From a virus: a stretch of 64,000 bases of DNA. The stretch's first letter is position 1; every line of letters starts with the position of its first letter. Location: the IMG/VR virus record IMGVR_UViG_3300046673_000114, positions 16,484-80,483 of that record, one strand, 5' to 3'. This document shows, piece by piece, positions 51,176 through 59,758 of this stretch. The translations under genes were made by a program, and so were the position numbers. Below the pieces are notes generated by a model. The model was not told where the DNA came from. It did no database searches and worked only from the letters and a program-made list of their open reading frames with translations.

Positions 51176-51430
51176 ATGAGATATAGCGTCGCTGGCGGAA
51201 AGGGTGTTAACGTCTCCGTTCACATCACGAAACCAGACCTTTCACACGATAAATATTATGAGTCTACCGTGTGCTTCGAAGCACCGAAAGACTTTAACGT
51301 AGGCATATACGCGGAAGCACTTTTACAACTTACTGAAAAGGCATTACGAGGTGAAGACCTCGGCGTGAGGTTTACTAAAGAAAGCATATGTCACGAAAAC
51401 ATAAAGAAACTGCCGAAGTACCGCGGGTAA
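51176..51430 (+). CDS. Hypothetical protein (84 aa)
   Basis: Strand-rich N-terminal half (RYSVAGGKGVNVSVHI), helical rest. Not recognised. Confidence 0.5.
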   Translation: MRYSVAGGKGVNVSVHITKPDLSHDKYYESTVCFEAPKDFNVGIYAEALLQLTEKALRGEDLGVRFTKESICHENIKKLPKYRG

Positions 51431-51690
51431 ATCAAGAAAAGAACGCCGTACCAATACCCTCGTCGGTTAGCGTTAGTGACTCGCTTGATGAATTAAAAGA
51501 CTTATTCGCGAAAGCTTTCGAGCACGAGCACTCAAAAAAGATACTCCTAGAAGCGATTGAGAAACTAACTGGTCAAATAGATGAGTGTAATAAACAGCAC
51601 GAGGAAGACCAAGCGATAATTAACATTCTTCTTAATACCCTCGAATACGAGCCGAAACTAACGCGGTTTAGAACATGGTTGAAGAAATAA
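51388..51690 (+). CDS. Coiled-coil protein (100 aa)
   Basis: Heptads from residue 30 to 85 (LDELKDLFAKAFEHEHS onward). Overlaps neighbours by 43 and 16 bp. Confidence 0.5.
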   Translation: MSRKHKETAEVPRVNQEKNAVPIPSSVSVSDSLDELKDLFAKAFEHEHSKKILLEAIEKLTGQIDECNKQHEEDQAIINILLNTLEYEPKLTRFRTWLKK

Positions 51691-51890
51691 CCTGCCCGTA
51701 TTGTCAAAGTCCTTTAGACATAAAGGGTGCTTTTAGAAATGCTATCGTTATCGTAAGCTGTAGTAAATGCGAGAGCTGGTGGCTTACGGTGCCGAATCGA
51801 TTTACGCGAGAACTTAAGGCTTTGCTTCTCGAGAAAGCAACGTTGCGAGAACGGCTTTTCGGTATTAAATATAAAGGAGAGAATAAATGA
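51675..51890 (+). CDS. Zinc-ribbon protein (71 aa)
   Basis: CPYCQSPLDIKG...CSKCESWWL ribbon followed by a helical RELKALLLEKATLRERL. Confidence 0.6.
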   Translation: MVEEITCPYCQSPLDIKGAFRNAIVIVSCSKCESWWLTVPNRFTRELKALLLEKATLRERLFGIKYKGENK

Positions 51891-52099
51891 TGGAGAATAT
51901 ACCTATAGACGACGCGGCGATTCGAGACGGATTTGTTCATAATCTTCTTATCGTTATCGGCGCGATTACAGCCGCGGAGATGAATAAGAACGGCCGACAG
52001 ATGGTATTCAACACGCTAATAGAGTTAATGGCGTACCTACAGAACCCTTCAAGCGTTACCGAAGTTACACCCGTAGCGCCTATGAATATGTATCAGTAA
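51887..52099 (+). CDS. Hypothetical helical protein (70 aa)
   Basis: Behind AAAGGAGAGAATAA, the same strong site used before 42543. Two helices, one mildly hydrophobic (LLIVIGAITAAEM). Confidence 0.5.
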   Translation: MMENIPIDDAAIRDGFVHNLLIVIGAITAAEMNKNGRQMVFNTLIELMAYLQNPSSVTEVTPVAPMNMYQ

Positions 52100-52100
52100 T

Positions 52101-52448
52101 ATGTCAATAATGAAATACATAGGAGTTAGAAGCCTATATAGCGGTAAGGATATGGTGGTCGATAAGAGACCCACCTTTATGAACGAAACTTGCGTAGAGT
52201 GCTGCTTTAGTACTATACGCGCGACGCCCGACCTAGACGGGAAGATTCGAGACGCGTGGCGGTGCGCGATACGACACCATGAAGAAGCCTCTAGTTGTGA
52301 GTTAATGAGAATAATAAACTACTACGACGGAATCATTCTTAAAGAGCATATGAAAGAAAAAGATAAAGAGCGCTCGAATACCTCTTCAGCGTCTACCGTC
52401 GGCTACGTAGACGACCGCGGCGAGTTACGTTTTAGCTATGTCTTTTAA
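52101..52448 (+). CDS. Cys-rich protein (115 aa)
   Basis: ETCVECCFSTIRATPD...WRCAIRHH...SCELMR: four or five Cys as in the other small zinc proteins, with a longer tail. Confidence 0.5.
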   Translation: MSIMKYIGVRSLYSGKDMVVDKRPTFMNETCVECCFSTIRATPDLDGKIRDAWRCAIRHHEEASSCELMRIINYYDGIILKEHMKEKDKERSNTSSASTVGYVDDRGELRFSYVF

Positions 52449-52602
52449 ATGGAACCTCTTCGCTGAAGGCGAGGTAGAAGATATAAAAGATTTGCCGAAG
52501 CTAGATAACGCGTTGCTCTATGTTCTAGTAAAGTGTCGCGTGTGTAACGAGACGGTCTGGATAAAACATCCCTTAACAGTGTGTTCTAATTGTATTCCAT
52601 AA
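52438..52602 (+). CDS. Zinc-binding small protein (54 aa)
   Basis: KCRVCNETVWIKHPLTVCSNC is a clear ribbon. Overlaps the previous gene by 11 bp. Confidence 0.5.
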   Translation: MSFKWNLFAEGEVEDIKDLPKLDNALLYVLVKCRVCNETVWIKHPLTVCSNCIP

Positions 52603-52603
52603 A

Positions 52604-52891
52604 ATGCTATTTAAATTCCCCGATGGAGAAGAACGGCCGTGTCCGCTCGGTAGAGCGAAAGAAAGCGCCAAACCGTGCGCGACGTGCGTGCATTGCGACG
52701 TGATAGGATTCTGTTACCATCCCGAAGAGATAGAGAAACCAAAAACACCTGTACGAGCGTGGCTTCCGGCGTTACAAAGGTATTCTGATGAGGTCGAACT
52801 GCGTGATAAGAAATTCTACGATAAAGACGGTAACGTAGTTAAGTTTGTTAAACTAAGCGAACAGAAAGATTGCCGACTAGAAGAGAAATGA
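52604..52891 (+). CDS. Cys-rich protein (95 aa)
   Basis: RPCPLGRA...PCATCVHCDVIGFCYHPEE plus a C-terminal DCRLEE. Zinc-binding likely. ATGA overlap with the next gene. Confidence 0.55.
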   Translation: MLFKFPDGEERPCPLGRAKESAKPCATCVHCDVIGFCYHPEEIEKPKTPVRAWLPALQRYSDEVELRDKKFYDKDGNVVKFVKLSEQKDCRLEEK

Positions 52892-53106
52892 AACAAGAAG
52901 AAATTAAATGCCACGACTGCTCCCACTTTCTAATGAAAGATGGAAGCGTGAAGGTCGATTTAAGTGGTTACATCGTTACGGCAACGGCCGTTTATGATTG
53001 CGACATTAGCAAAAAGCCAGATTCGTGTAATAAATACTCTAGGGCGTATATAGAAGATTTAATATATTTTACACGCGGGACACCTAGAGGTAACGATGCT
53101 CCTTAA
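52888..53106 (+). CDS. Cys-containing small protein (72 aa)
   Basis: ATG 52888. KCHDCSHFLMKD...YDCDI...DSCNKYS, same theme as its neighbour. Confidence 0.5.
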   Translation: MKQEEIKCHDCSHFLMKDGSVKVDLSGYIVTATAVYDCDISKKPDSCNKYSRAYIEDLIYFTRGTPRGNDAP

Positions 53107-53494
53107 AGAAGACCAGCCGTTACTCGATGGGCTTATCGCCGCTCGAGAAGTAATTAGCGACTATCGAAATATGGTATGCGATTATAACTCATCAGAGCAG
53201 TTTATAGCTAATAGACCCGCGTGGGATAAATTAACAGGTGTTATTGGAACGCTTTATACGGTGATTCAGCACTTCGAGAAACCAAAGGAACACATGAGAG
53301 AGGACATTCTTGAATTTCTCGATAAGAATGTATCTTTCTACGACGGCGACGAAGAGAACAGTTTTAATTTAGTTACATTTAAAAAAGATTTAAACGACTT
53401 TCTCGACCATCGAGAGAATTGGGAGCTGCATAGAGAACGATACTATAGCGGCGGTTCTCGTTACTATTACGTTAAGAAGGAGAAACAATGTTAA
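53096..53494 (+). CDS. Hypothetical helical protein (132 aa)
   Basis: Long helices, aromatic C-terminus (YYSGGSRYYYVKKEK). Overlaps both neighbours. Confidence 0.55.
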   Translation: MLLKEDQPLLDGLIAAREVISDYRNMVCDYNSSEQFIANRPAWDKLTGVIGTLYTVIQHFEKPKEHMREDILEFLDKNVSFYDGDEENSFNLVTFKKDLNDFLDHRENWELHRERYYSGGSRYYYVKKEKQC

Positions 53495-53748
53495 AAGACG
53501 TAGACGACCAATTAAAAAAGTTAGGCGTAGCGCCACCCGTTCAACCAGCGATAGACCAGCTTAAAGCGCTCGAGATGGATGATTTAGGCGATAAAGTTAC
53601 AAAGATAACCGAGTCAATTCAAGCCCTCGCTACGCGAGTCGAACGTGTAGAGGATTATATGATAAACGAAGCACTTGGCGAAGACGAGAAGGATAAAATT
53701 CTCGATGACATTCAAAACGGTCGACTCGTGATTAAGATAGGTAAATAA
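53488..53748 (+). CDS. Coiled-coil protein (86 aa)
   Basis: Heptads from residue 20 to 60 (VTKITESIQALATRVERVED). Followed by a short strand. Unknown. Confidence 0.5.
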   Translation: MLKDVDDQLKKLGVAPPVQPAIDQLKALEMDDLGDKVTKITESIQALATRVERVEDYMINEALGEDEKDKILDDIQNGRLVIKIGK

Positions 53749-53749
53749 A

Positions 53750-53887
53750 ATGCCAACGAAAGAGCTACGAGAAAAACGCAGAGTAAAGATGATTCCGCGC
53801 GAGAAAGACATTCAGTGCACGATAGGCGTAGTCATTATCTGGATTGTTCTAACTGCTCTCGCGCTCTCTTGGGGATTCATACATTAA
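53750..53887 (+). CDS. C-terminally anchored membrane protein (45 aa)
   Basis: Basic N-terminus (LREKRRVK) then one helix (IGVVIIWIVLTALALSW). Confidence 0.5.
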   Translation: MPTKELREKRRVKMIPREKDIQCTIGVVIIWIVLTALALSWGFIH

Positions 53888-53897
53888 GGAGAAATAA

Positions 53898-54056
53898 ATG
53901 AGTGTAGTTACAGTAGGCTTAGCTAATATATTCCTATGGTTAATGGTATTCACGGCCGCACTCTTCTACGGGGGAAGTCTTAACGGGGTCTTAGCACTTA
54001 CGCTAATGTTTATAGCGTTATTATTCACGCTTGCCGGTTTATTCATACGCGATTAA
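53898..54056 (+). CDS. Two-helix membrane protein (52 aa)
   Basis: Behind AAGGAGAAATAA. Almost entirely hydrophobic with a GGSLNG turn; holin-like size. Confidence 0.5.
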   Translation: MSVVTVGLANIFLWLMVFTAALFYGGSLNGVLALTLMFIALLFTLAGLFIRD

Positions 54057-54058
54057 AG

Positions 54059-54406
54059 ATGTTAGGAAACACGTACTTAAAAGACCGGCTCACTGGCAAA
54101 GTAAAGTCCGGCGAGAGTAGAAGCCCTAAATGGCCTGAGGTTAGAGATGCGTTCTTAAAAGAAAACCCTACGTGTGCGGTATGTGGCGAACGAAAGAAAC
54201 TACAAGCACATCATAAATACCCGTTTCATCTTTGGCCTAATCTAGAGCTTGAGTCAACTAATTTAATAACGCTATGCGAAACTACCTCGAATCATCATCT
54301 TTTATTCGGGCATCTAATGAACTGGCGAGCGTATAACGTAAACGTAGTTTTAGACGCTAAACAGTGGTGGATACGAATTAAATCTCGACCGTATGATAAG
54401 AGCTAA
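54059..54406 (+). CDS. HNH endonuclease (short type, copy 1)
   Basis: 115 aa. CAVCGERKKLQAHHKYPFHLWPNLELESTNLITLC...HHLLFGHLMNW is a compact phage-type HNH. The adjacent copy shares the same core, so the pair arose by tandem duplication. Might aid packaging as phage HNH proteins near terminases do. Confidence 0.8.
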   Translation: MLGNTYLKDRLTGKVKSGESRSPKWPEVRDAFLKENPTCAVCGERKKLQAHHKYPFHLWPNLELESTNLITLCETTSNHHLLFGHLMNWRAYNVNVVLDAKQWWIRIKSRPYDKS

Positions 54407-54748
54407 ATGAGCGATTCTAGAGAGATTCGGAAAGAAAAATTAGCATTAGCCACATTTACGCGAAATCGCGAATGGGATAAGCTTCAAAGAAGGTTTCTAA
54501 AGCAGCACCCATTATGTGCGGTATGTGGTACTAAACATCCAGAGGTGCACCACATAAAACCGTTTCATCTTTTTCCGAGTCTCGAGCTAGAAGAATCAAA
54601 TTTAATTGCCTTATGTTTCGAGCATCATCTTTTATTCGGGCATCTAATGAGTTATAAATCATATAATCCGAATGTGCTCGAAGATGTACAGATATATAAA
54701 GAAAAGATACGCGCGCGGCCTAAGCCGCGAATAAAAGAAGGAGTGTAA
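54407..54748 (+). CDS. HNH endonuclease (short type, copy 2)
   Basis: 113 aa, ATG immediately after the stop of copy 1. CAVCGTKHPEVHHIKPFHLFPSLELEESNLIALC...HHLLFGHLMSY. Intact catalytic His residues. Confidence 0.8.
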   Translation: MSDSREIRKEKLALATFTRNREWDKLQRRFLKQHPLCAVCGTKHPEVHHIKPFHLFPSLELEESNLIALCFEHHLLFGHLMSYKSYNPNVLEDVQIYKEKIRARPKPRIKEGV

Positions 54749-54749
54749 A

Positions 54750-54875
54750 ATGAGAGAACTAGAGTTTCTGCAATCAGTACCGCCTTATCGAGTTGGAGAG
54801 ATAGCGTGCTTCGATGACGAACACGCCGCTAAGCTCGTGAAGGTCGGTGCAGCGAAATATTATAAGAGAAAGTGA
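54750..54875 (+). CDS. Small phage-type protein (41 aa)
   Basis: PPYRVGEIACFDDEHAAKLVKVGAAKYY follows a pattern common in small phage structural-region proteins (a G-E-x-A-x-F...A-x-x-L-V-x-x-G core). Role unknown. Confidence 0.55.
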   Translation: MRELEFLQSVPPYRVGEIACFDDEHAAKLVKVGAAKYYKRK

Positions 54876-54879
54876 GACG

Positions 54880-55092
54880 ATGGCGCATAAGCATAAGGAC
54901 GAAGACTTAAGCGACCTCGGAAAGATGCGAGCTAAACAATCTAAGAGAAATAAAGAGCTTGCTAAGCAGGTCGATAAACGTTTAGCTATGGTAGATGAAC
55001 TCGATAAAAGAGTGCGTTACCTAGAAGATACGTTTAGAAAACAGAGAGGAATAAACTACCCACGTATTCCATATTTTAGCGGAAAACATTAA
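54880..55092 (+). CDS. Coiled-coil protein (70 aa)
   Basis: ATG 54880 after GTGAGACG. Lys-rich heptads (LAKQVDKRLAMVDELDKRVRYL). Possibly structural. Confidence 0.5.
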   Translation: MAHKHKDEDLSDLGKMRAKQSKRNKELAKQVDKRLAMVDELDKRVRYLEDTFRKQRGINYPRIPYFSGKH

Positions 55093-55120
55093 GGAAATGA
55101 TAAAAGGAGATACATAGAGA

Positions 55121-56368
55121 ATGAGTAAACCATTTAGAAGAGGCTTAGGCTGTAATCGTGACCCGCCCCACAAGGACGCACCGCGCCTACTAAGCCGCGA
55201 ACAGATAGAAAAACTCCCGGCGAGTTATATGATTAAAGACTTAACTCCTGTGGGTGACCAAGGAAACGAAGGGTCCTGCACAGGTAACGCTGGTGACAAC
55301 GTATATAAAATCCGCGACGCTATGATAAACGGAACGTTTGTTAACGGTGCGCGGCAGCAGATTTATCAGTGTGCCTTAGCCCACGACGGCAATCCATTTC
55401 AGGATGTGGGCTCTAGTCTATCAACAATAGCGTGGGTTCTCCAGAACGTCGGTGTTGCGCCTGAGTCGGAGTTTCCGTACACTGGGGGAATGCAGGGCGC
55501 AGTTCCAACCGCCGTACTTAACGACGCTAAGAAACACGAAGCCACAAAAGAACTACGTCTCGACGCAACAGATGAAACCACAACAATAGCTAACGTTAAA
55601 GCGGCAATCGCACCAAACGCAGTTATACAATCTAGTTACCCGGTCATGTTCGGCTTTGACGTGCCTGAGTCTTTCTTTAACACTGGTTCATCAGGTAATA
55701 TGCCCACTCCTAGCGGTGGCATTGCAGGTGGCCACGCTAACGTTTTCATAGGCTACGACGACGCACATACGGGTAACTATGACGGAAGCAAAGGCGCGTT
55801 TTATATTAAGAACAGTTGGGGCTCTGGTTGGGGTGCTAATGGGTATTGGTATATGCCCTACTCGTTTTTCCTAGATACCGACGATGGGGTCGGTGACTGT
55901 TGGGCCATAATAAATACCTCGGACTTTAACCCTAGCCCCACACCCGGTCCCGCGCCAGTAGCAGCAGATGGCTCGAATCCTGCAACGTGTGTCGTTAATG
56001 GAACAACGTATGCGTTTGGGTGGGGTTTAAGCAACGCGCTTTACTATGCCATTCTAGGTGGTAATACGTGGAAGTCTCTCGGCGGAACGCTAAGCTCTGG
56101 TGTCGCAGCGGTTACCGTGGGTAATGACGCATATATCTTCGGACGTGGCGCGAATAAAGAAACGCTTTATTATCGAACGCTTACGAAGAATTGGGTCACG
56201 GTGCCTATGGGAACCCTAGTCGCGACGTCAGCACCGGCAGTAACCGCGAGTAACGGTATCATAGCACTCGAGGTTCGTGGCGGCGATAAGGCAGTCTGGT
56301 ATGTTACGCTTAATACCGCTACTGGTGCGTTCGGTAAGTGGACAAGTCTAGGTGGTCAGCTAAACTAA
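55121..56368 (+). CDS. Papain-like cysteine protease (C1A) with lectin domain
   Basis: 415 aa. Catalytic Cys53 in DQGNEGSCTG, His205 in AGGHANVF, Asn231 in IKNSWGSGWG, the full C1A set. No obvious signal peptide or propeptide. A PSPTPGPAP linker leads to a C-terminal propeller-like domain (about 285-415) nearly identical to that of the protein at 33355 (AADGSNPA, FGRGANKET, EVRGGDKAVWY). Likely a virion protease acting on the host surface during entry or release. Confidence 0.85.
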   Translation: MSKPFRRGLGCNRDPPHKDAPRLLSREQIEKLPASYMIKDLTPVGDQGNEGSCTGNAGDNVYKIRDAMINGTFVNGARQQIYQCALAHDGNPFQDVGSSLSTIAWVLQNVGVAPESEFPYTGGMQGAVPTAVLNDAKKHEATKELRLDATDETTTIANVKAAIAPNAVIQSSYPVMFGFDVPESFFNTGSSGNMPTPSGGIAGGHANVFIGYDDAHTGNYDGSKGAFYIKNSWGSGWGANGYWYMPYSFFLDTDDGVGDCWAIINTSDFNPSPTPGPAPVAADGSNPATCVVNGTTYAFGWGLSNALYYAILGGNTWKSLGGTLSSGVAAVTVGNDAYIFGRGANKETLYYRTLTKNWVTVPMGTLVATSAPAVTASNGIIALEVRGGDKAVWYVTLNTATGAFGKWTSLGGQLN

Positions 56369-56372
56369 TTGA

Positions 56373-56609
56373 ATGAGAGAGTCAACTAAATGCGAAGGCT
56401 GTGACCGGCCGGTTTTTATCGAACCAGCGGTAGAACGCGAGACCGGTCAGCTTTATTTATTTTGTCCCTTCTGCGAACGTAATAATTTTTTACCGATTAT
56501 AGAACGCGAATCGAATCCCGAATTAAAAGACATAGCCACTGATACGGAAATAGTTGAGGAAATAGTCATAAAGAAAAGACGAAGAAGAGTTAATGGTAAG
56601 AAAAAATGA
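56373..56609 (+). CDS. Zinc-ribbon protein with basic tail (78 aa)
   Basis: CEGCDRPVFIE...LFCPFCERNNF ribbon, ending KKRRRRVNGKKK. Overlaps the HNH gene by 4 bp. Confidence 0.55.
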   Translation: MRESTKCEGCDRPVFIEPAVERETGQLYLFCPFCERNNFLPIIERESNPELKDIATDTEIVEEIVIKKRRRRVNGKKK

Positions 56610-57244
56610 GTAAAGCGTGTTCGATATGCGGGGCGTTATTCGAATCTAAGCAATTTAAAACCTGTGATAAATGTCGCGCTCGGACGCGCGATTGGAAAAA
56701 GGCCAATCATAAAAAGAATAGTGAATATAACCGTAAATATCGAATAATAAATAAGGTTAGATTAGTAGAATACGCACATAAATATTATATGATTAATCGC
56801 GAGCAGATTTGTAAAAAAGCACAAGAGTATAAGAAACTAAATCACGATGAGATACTAAAACGCGGTTTAATTTACCGCGAAGCAAATCGCGAAAGAGAAA
56901 ATAAACGTAGCTGTTTATGGTTAAAAGTTAATCGTGAGAAATGTAGAGTACAGGAACACACTCGACGCGCGAGAATTAACGGAAGTAGTGGCTCTTACTC
57001 TCTACAAGAAGAGATGGAATTGTTTACTTGGCAGGAAGGTAAATGTCATTATTGTGGTAACTTTCTATATCTCTCATACCCACAGAAATATCATATAGAC
57101 CATAAAACACCGTTATCGCGTGGCGGTTCTAATCTAATCGACAATATCGCGCTATCTTGTAAGTTCTGTAATATACGTAAAGGTACTAAAACTGAATTAG
57201 AATTCTTTAAGTTTTTAGTTAAAAACGAGGAAAAAAATGAGTAA
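56606..57244 (+). CDS. HNH endonuclease (McrA-like core)
   Basis: 212 aa. N-terminal CSICGALFE...CDKCR knuckle, Lys-rich helices, then CHYCGNFL...YHIDHKTPLSRGGSNLIDNIALSCKFCNIRKG. The core is the classical HNH/McrA type, different from the other HNH families here. Confidence 0.8.
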   Translation: MSKACSICGALFESKQFKTCDKCRARTRDWKKANHKKNSEYNRKYRIINKVRLVEYAHKYYMINREQICKKAQEYKKLNHDEILKRGLIYREANRERENKRSCLWLKVNREKCRVQEHTRRARINGSSGSYSLQEEMELFTWQEGKCHYCGNFLYLSYPQKYHIDHKTPLSRGGSNLIDNIALSCKFCNIRKGTKTELEFFKFLVKNEEKNE

Positions 57245-57452
57245 AGATAGTATTCCCATTAGGCCCGTAGACGGAAGCGACGCGCCGAAAGACGCCCCGA
57301 TAATGGTAAATCCAAATAATCTCATGGGCTTCACGATAACGGTAGAGAATCCACCCACTAATAATCGAAAAGCCTTTGTTGTTTTCTTAGTGATTCTCGC
57401 GATAACGTTTCTTATGGGTGTAATGGTGCAAGCGCAGTTTCATCTAGTATGA
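57237..57452 (+). CDS. C-terminally anchored membrane protein (71 aa)
   Basis: Soluble Pro/Asn-rich first 42 residues, one helix at 45-66 (AFVVFLVILAITFLMGVMV). Overlaps both neighbours. Confidence 0.55.
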   Translation: MSKDSIPIRPVDGSDAPKDAPIMVNPNNLMGFTITVENPPTNNRKAFVVFLVILAITFLMGVMVQAQFHLV

Positions 57453-57709
57453 GTAAAAACCCGTTTGATTACATCGTCTTTGACCTAAAATTCGCGCTAA
57501 GAAGATTCTGCGCGGCTAACGGATTAAACTACGACCTTATGACCTTCGAGACACTTAAGCACGAAGAGAAAAGAAAAGGTAGGATGGTCTTTACGCTCGA
57601 AGCGCGCTCGATTGAAACAGAGAAACACCCTAACCCGAACGGAAGGTATGTAGTAGTGCATTTCACTACACCACCGGGGTTATACGCGCGGATAAAAGGA
57701 GTGAGATGA
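57449..57709 (+). CDS. Hypothetical protein (86 aa)
   Basis: ATGA overlaps on both sides. Helix LKFALRRFCAANGL and a strand-rich end. Unknown. Confidence 0.5.
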   Translation: MSKNPFDYIVFDLKFALRRFCAANGLNYDLMTFETLKHEEKRKGRMVFTLEARSIETEKHPNPNGRYVVVHFTTPPGLYARIKGVR

Positions 57710-57858
57710 GCGAGCTAATCTGTGGCTCGTGTCAGCATTATAGGCTCTTTTATCCGCGAGCGAATACGTTTCGAACGTATTGCGAGATTCTATGGCACCT
57801 GCATAGTAATGATGTATGTTATCAGCGTTCGGATTATAGAATGAGCGATTGGTTATAA
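57706..57858 (+). CDS. Cys-containing small protein (50 aa)
   Basis: ICGSCQHYRLF...TYCEILWH...VCYQR: four-Cys theme, the typical small zinc protein of this element. Confidence 0.5.
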   Translation: MSELICGSCQHYRLFYPRANTFRTYCEILWHLHSNDVCYQRSDYRMSDWL

Positions 57859-57859
57859 A

Positions 57860-59758
57860 ATGCCACCGAAAAGCGATAAGCGAACCCCCGAACAAGAGAA
57901 CCGACACCAGCAGCTAGGGACTCTTCTTAGAAACTTTAAGCTTGTTCAGTTACGGCTAGCGAGAAACATCATAAACAACGCAATAAAGAAAGACACCGGC
58001 TACGTTCGCTCAATTTTCGCGTCGCATATGGACATAAGCCACACTCAACAAGAGCTACAAAACCATTACCGAACCGTTGCACCGCAGATTTGGGAAGAGG
58101 CTATTAAACAAATCTGGTTACAGGTCGGTAAAGAAAGCATAACACTTCATCAAGCGTTCTTTACGGGAAAAGGGGCCGTCGCGTATGAGAAAGATTATGA
58201 CGAGGCCGAGTTTGCTATTAATTATTACGATGACGAACCTCTCGCGATAGTGAAGTCAAGTGACGATGAATGGGAACCGATACCGGCGTTTAACTTCTTC
58301 GAGCCGGAACCCGAACTCGTAATTAAAACATGGTTCGGCGAAGTTGAGTGGAAAGACGTTAGCGCTATTAACGACACATGGGCTGGAACAGTTAATGATT
58401 ATATTAAAGACCAAGCGGATAACCGCCTTAGTGGTGTTGCCGACACAACGTGGGACGGGATTAAGAACACCATAGCCGACGGGATTGCGAACGGCGATAG
58501 CCATATCGATATAGGAAAAGCGGTAGAATCTCAGTTAAGCGAGACGTGGGCCGGTAGGGGTGAAACAATCGCGCGAACGGAGACCGCAGCGGCATCTAAT
58601 TACGCCTCGCTCGTGACCGCGCAAGCCTCCGCTTCGGATTTAAATAAAATATGGATATGTTCTTTTGTTAACTCTAGAGACGCACATATAGACGCGGACT
58701 CGGATTACGGTAGCGGAAGCGGAATCCCGCAGGATGAACCTTTCGAAGTAGATGGCGAAGATTTAGACTACCCCGGCGACCCGAGCGGCTCGGCCGAGAA
58801 CGTTATTAATTGTATGTGCTCTATCGGCTACGAACCCGCTTCGGAAGAAGAAACATCACCGACAACCGAAGAAAGCGGAGAAGGCGCACAAGCCGCCGAA
58901 GGCGACGAAGGCGTTTCAGCGCTTACGGGACTCACTGACGACCAGACATCTCAATTAAGCGGTCTATTCGACCAATTAGCAAGCGGTGAGGGACCATTAA
59001 GCGACGAAGCGCAGTCCGCGTTAATGAGTCAGATGCAAGATATATTAGGTATCGGGGTAGAGGCTGAAACGCCAGTAGCGGCGGCAACCGCGACCGCCGA
59101 CGTAAGCGAAGCAGTTCCAACGCTCGAGGCCCCGCAGTTTAGCTCTTCGAAGGAAGCCGTTCAGTGGCTAAAGGATAAGGGACTTGTAACCGATACGTTT
59201 AAAATAGCTAACGTAGACCCCGAGCTACTACAGGCAGTAGCGACGAGTCTTAATTCTAACCTCTCGGCAGACCTAAACTATATGCCCGACTCGATAGAGG
59301 CTCTTACTAAATACTCTGGAAAAGGCTTACCAAGTTACGGAATGGAAACAATTTCGGCGTATAGTAAATATCCTGCAATACCGGATAATTTAATAAAGAC
59401 CGATTTACGAATGGGTATAACATCAATGTCTGATTGGTATAAAGAATGGGAGATAACGTCAGCAACCTTAACAGAAACGGGTGTTCCAATAAACGCTACC
59501 GGATTTTTCGCGCAAGAAGACGCAGCGGAGGTAGCGGCCGACCACGAAGTAGGACATATGCTCTGGGCTCAGCTTCCGTCGGAAGTACAGAGCGAATATA
59601 TATCAAACGCTTATATGGACGCAAGTAAACTAACTAAGTATGGTGCATATGATATACAGGAATCGTTCGCTGATAATTATGCTGTATGGCGGCGCGACGC
59701 AAGTCTTATGAATCCTTCGGTTAAAGCATTTTATGATGGGGTGTTATTATCACACTAA
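57860..59758 (+). CDS. MuF-type head morphogenesis protein fused to a metallopeptidase-like domain
   Basis: 632 aa. Residues about 150-320 carry the SPP1 gp7/MuF signature: WAGRGETIARTETAAASN, then K-x-W, R-x-A-H, and YPGDPSGSAENVINCMC. An acidic Ser/Glu/Ala-rich linker (about 325-420) leads to a C-terminal domain with HEVGH (562-566) and E601 in ESFADNYAVW, a gluzincin-like zinc set. MuF proteins enter the capsid; those with C-terminal enzymes are known as MuF toxins/effectors. This one would be an injected or packaged protease. Confidence 0.75.
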   Translation: MPPKSDKRTPEQENRHQQLGTLLRNFKLVQLRLARNIINNAIKKDTGYVRSIFASHMDISHTQQELQNHYRTVAPQIWEEAIKQIWLQVGKESITLHQAFFTGKGAVAYEKDYDEAEFAINYYDDEPLAIVKSSDDEWEPIPAFNFFEPEPELVIKTWFGEVEWKDVSAINDTWAGTVNDYIKDQADNRLSGVADTTWDGIKNTIADGIANGDSHIDIGKAVESQLSETWAGRGETIARTETAAASNYASLVTAQASASDLNKIWICSFVNSRDAHIDADSDYGSGSGIPQDEPFEVDGEDLDYPGDPSGSAENVINCMCSIGYEPASEEETSPTTEESGEGAQAAEGDEGVSALTGLTDDQTSQLSGLFDQLASGEGPLSDEAQSALMSQMQDILGIGVEAETPVAAATATADVSEAVPTLEAPQFSSSKEAVQWLKDKGLVTDTFKIANVDPELLQAVATSLNSNLSADLNYMPDSIEALTKYSGKGLPSYGMETISAYSKYPAIPDNLIKTDLRMGITSMSDWYKEWEITSATLTETGVPINATGFFAQEDAAEVAADHEVGHMLWAQLPSEVQSEYISNAYMDASKLTKYGAYDIQESFADNYAVWRRDASLMNPSVKAFYDGVLLSH

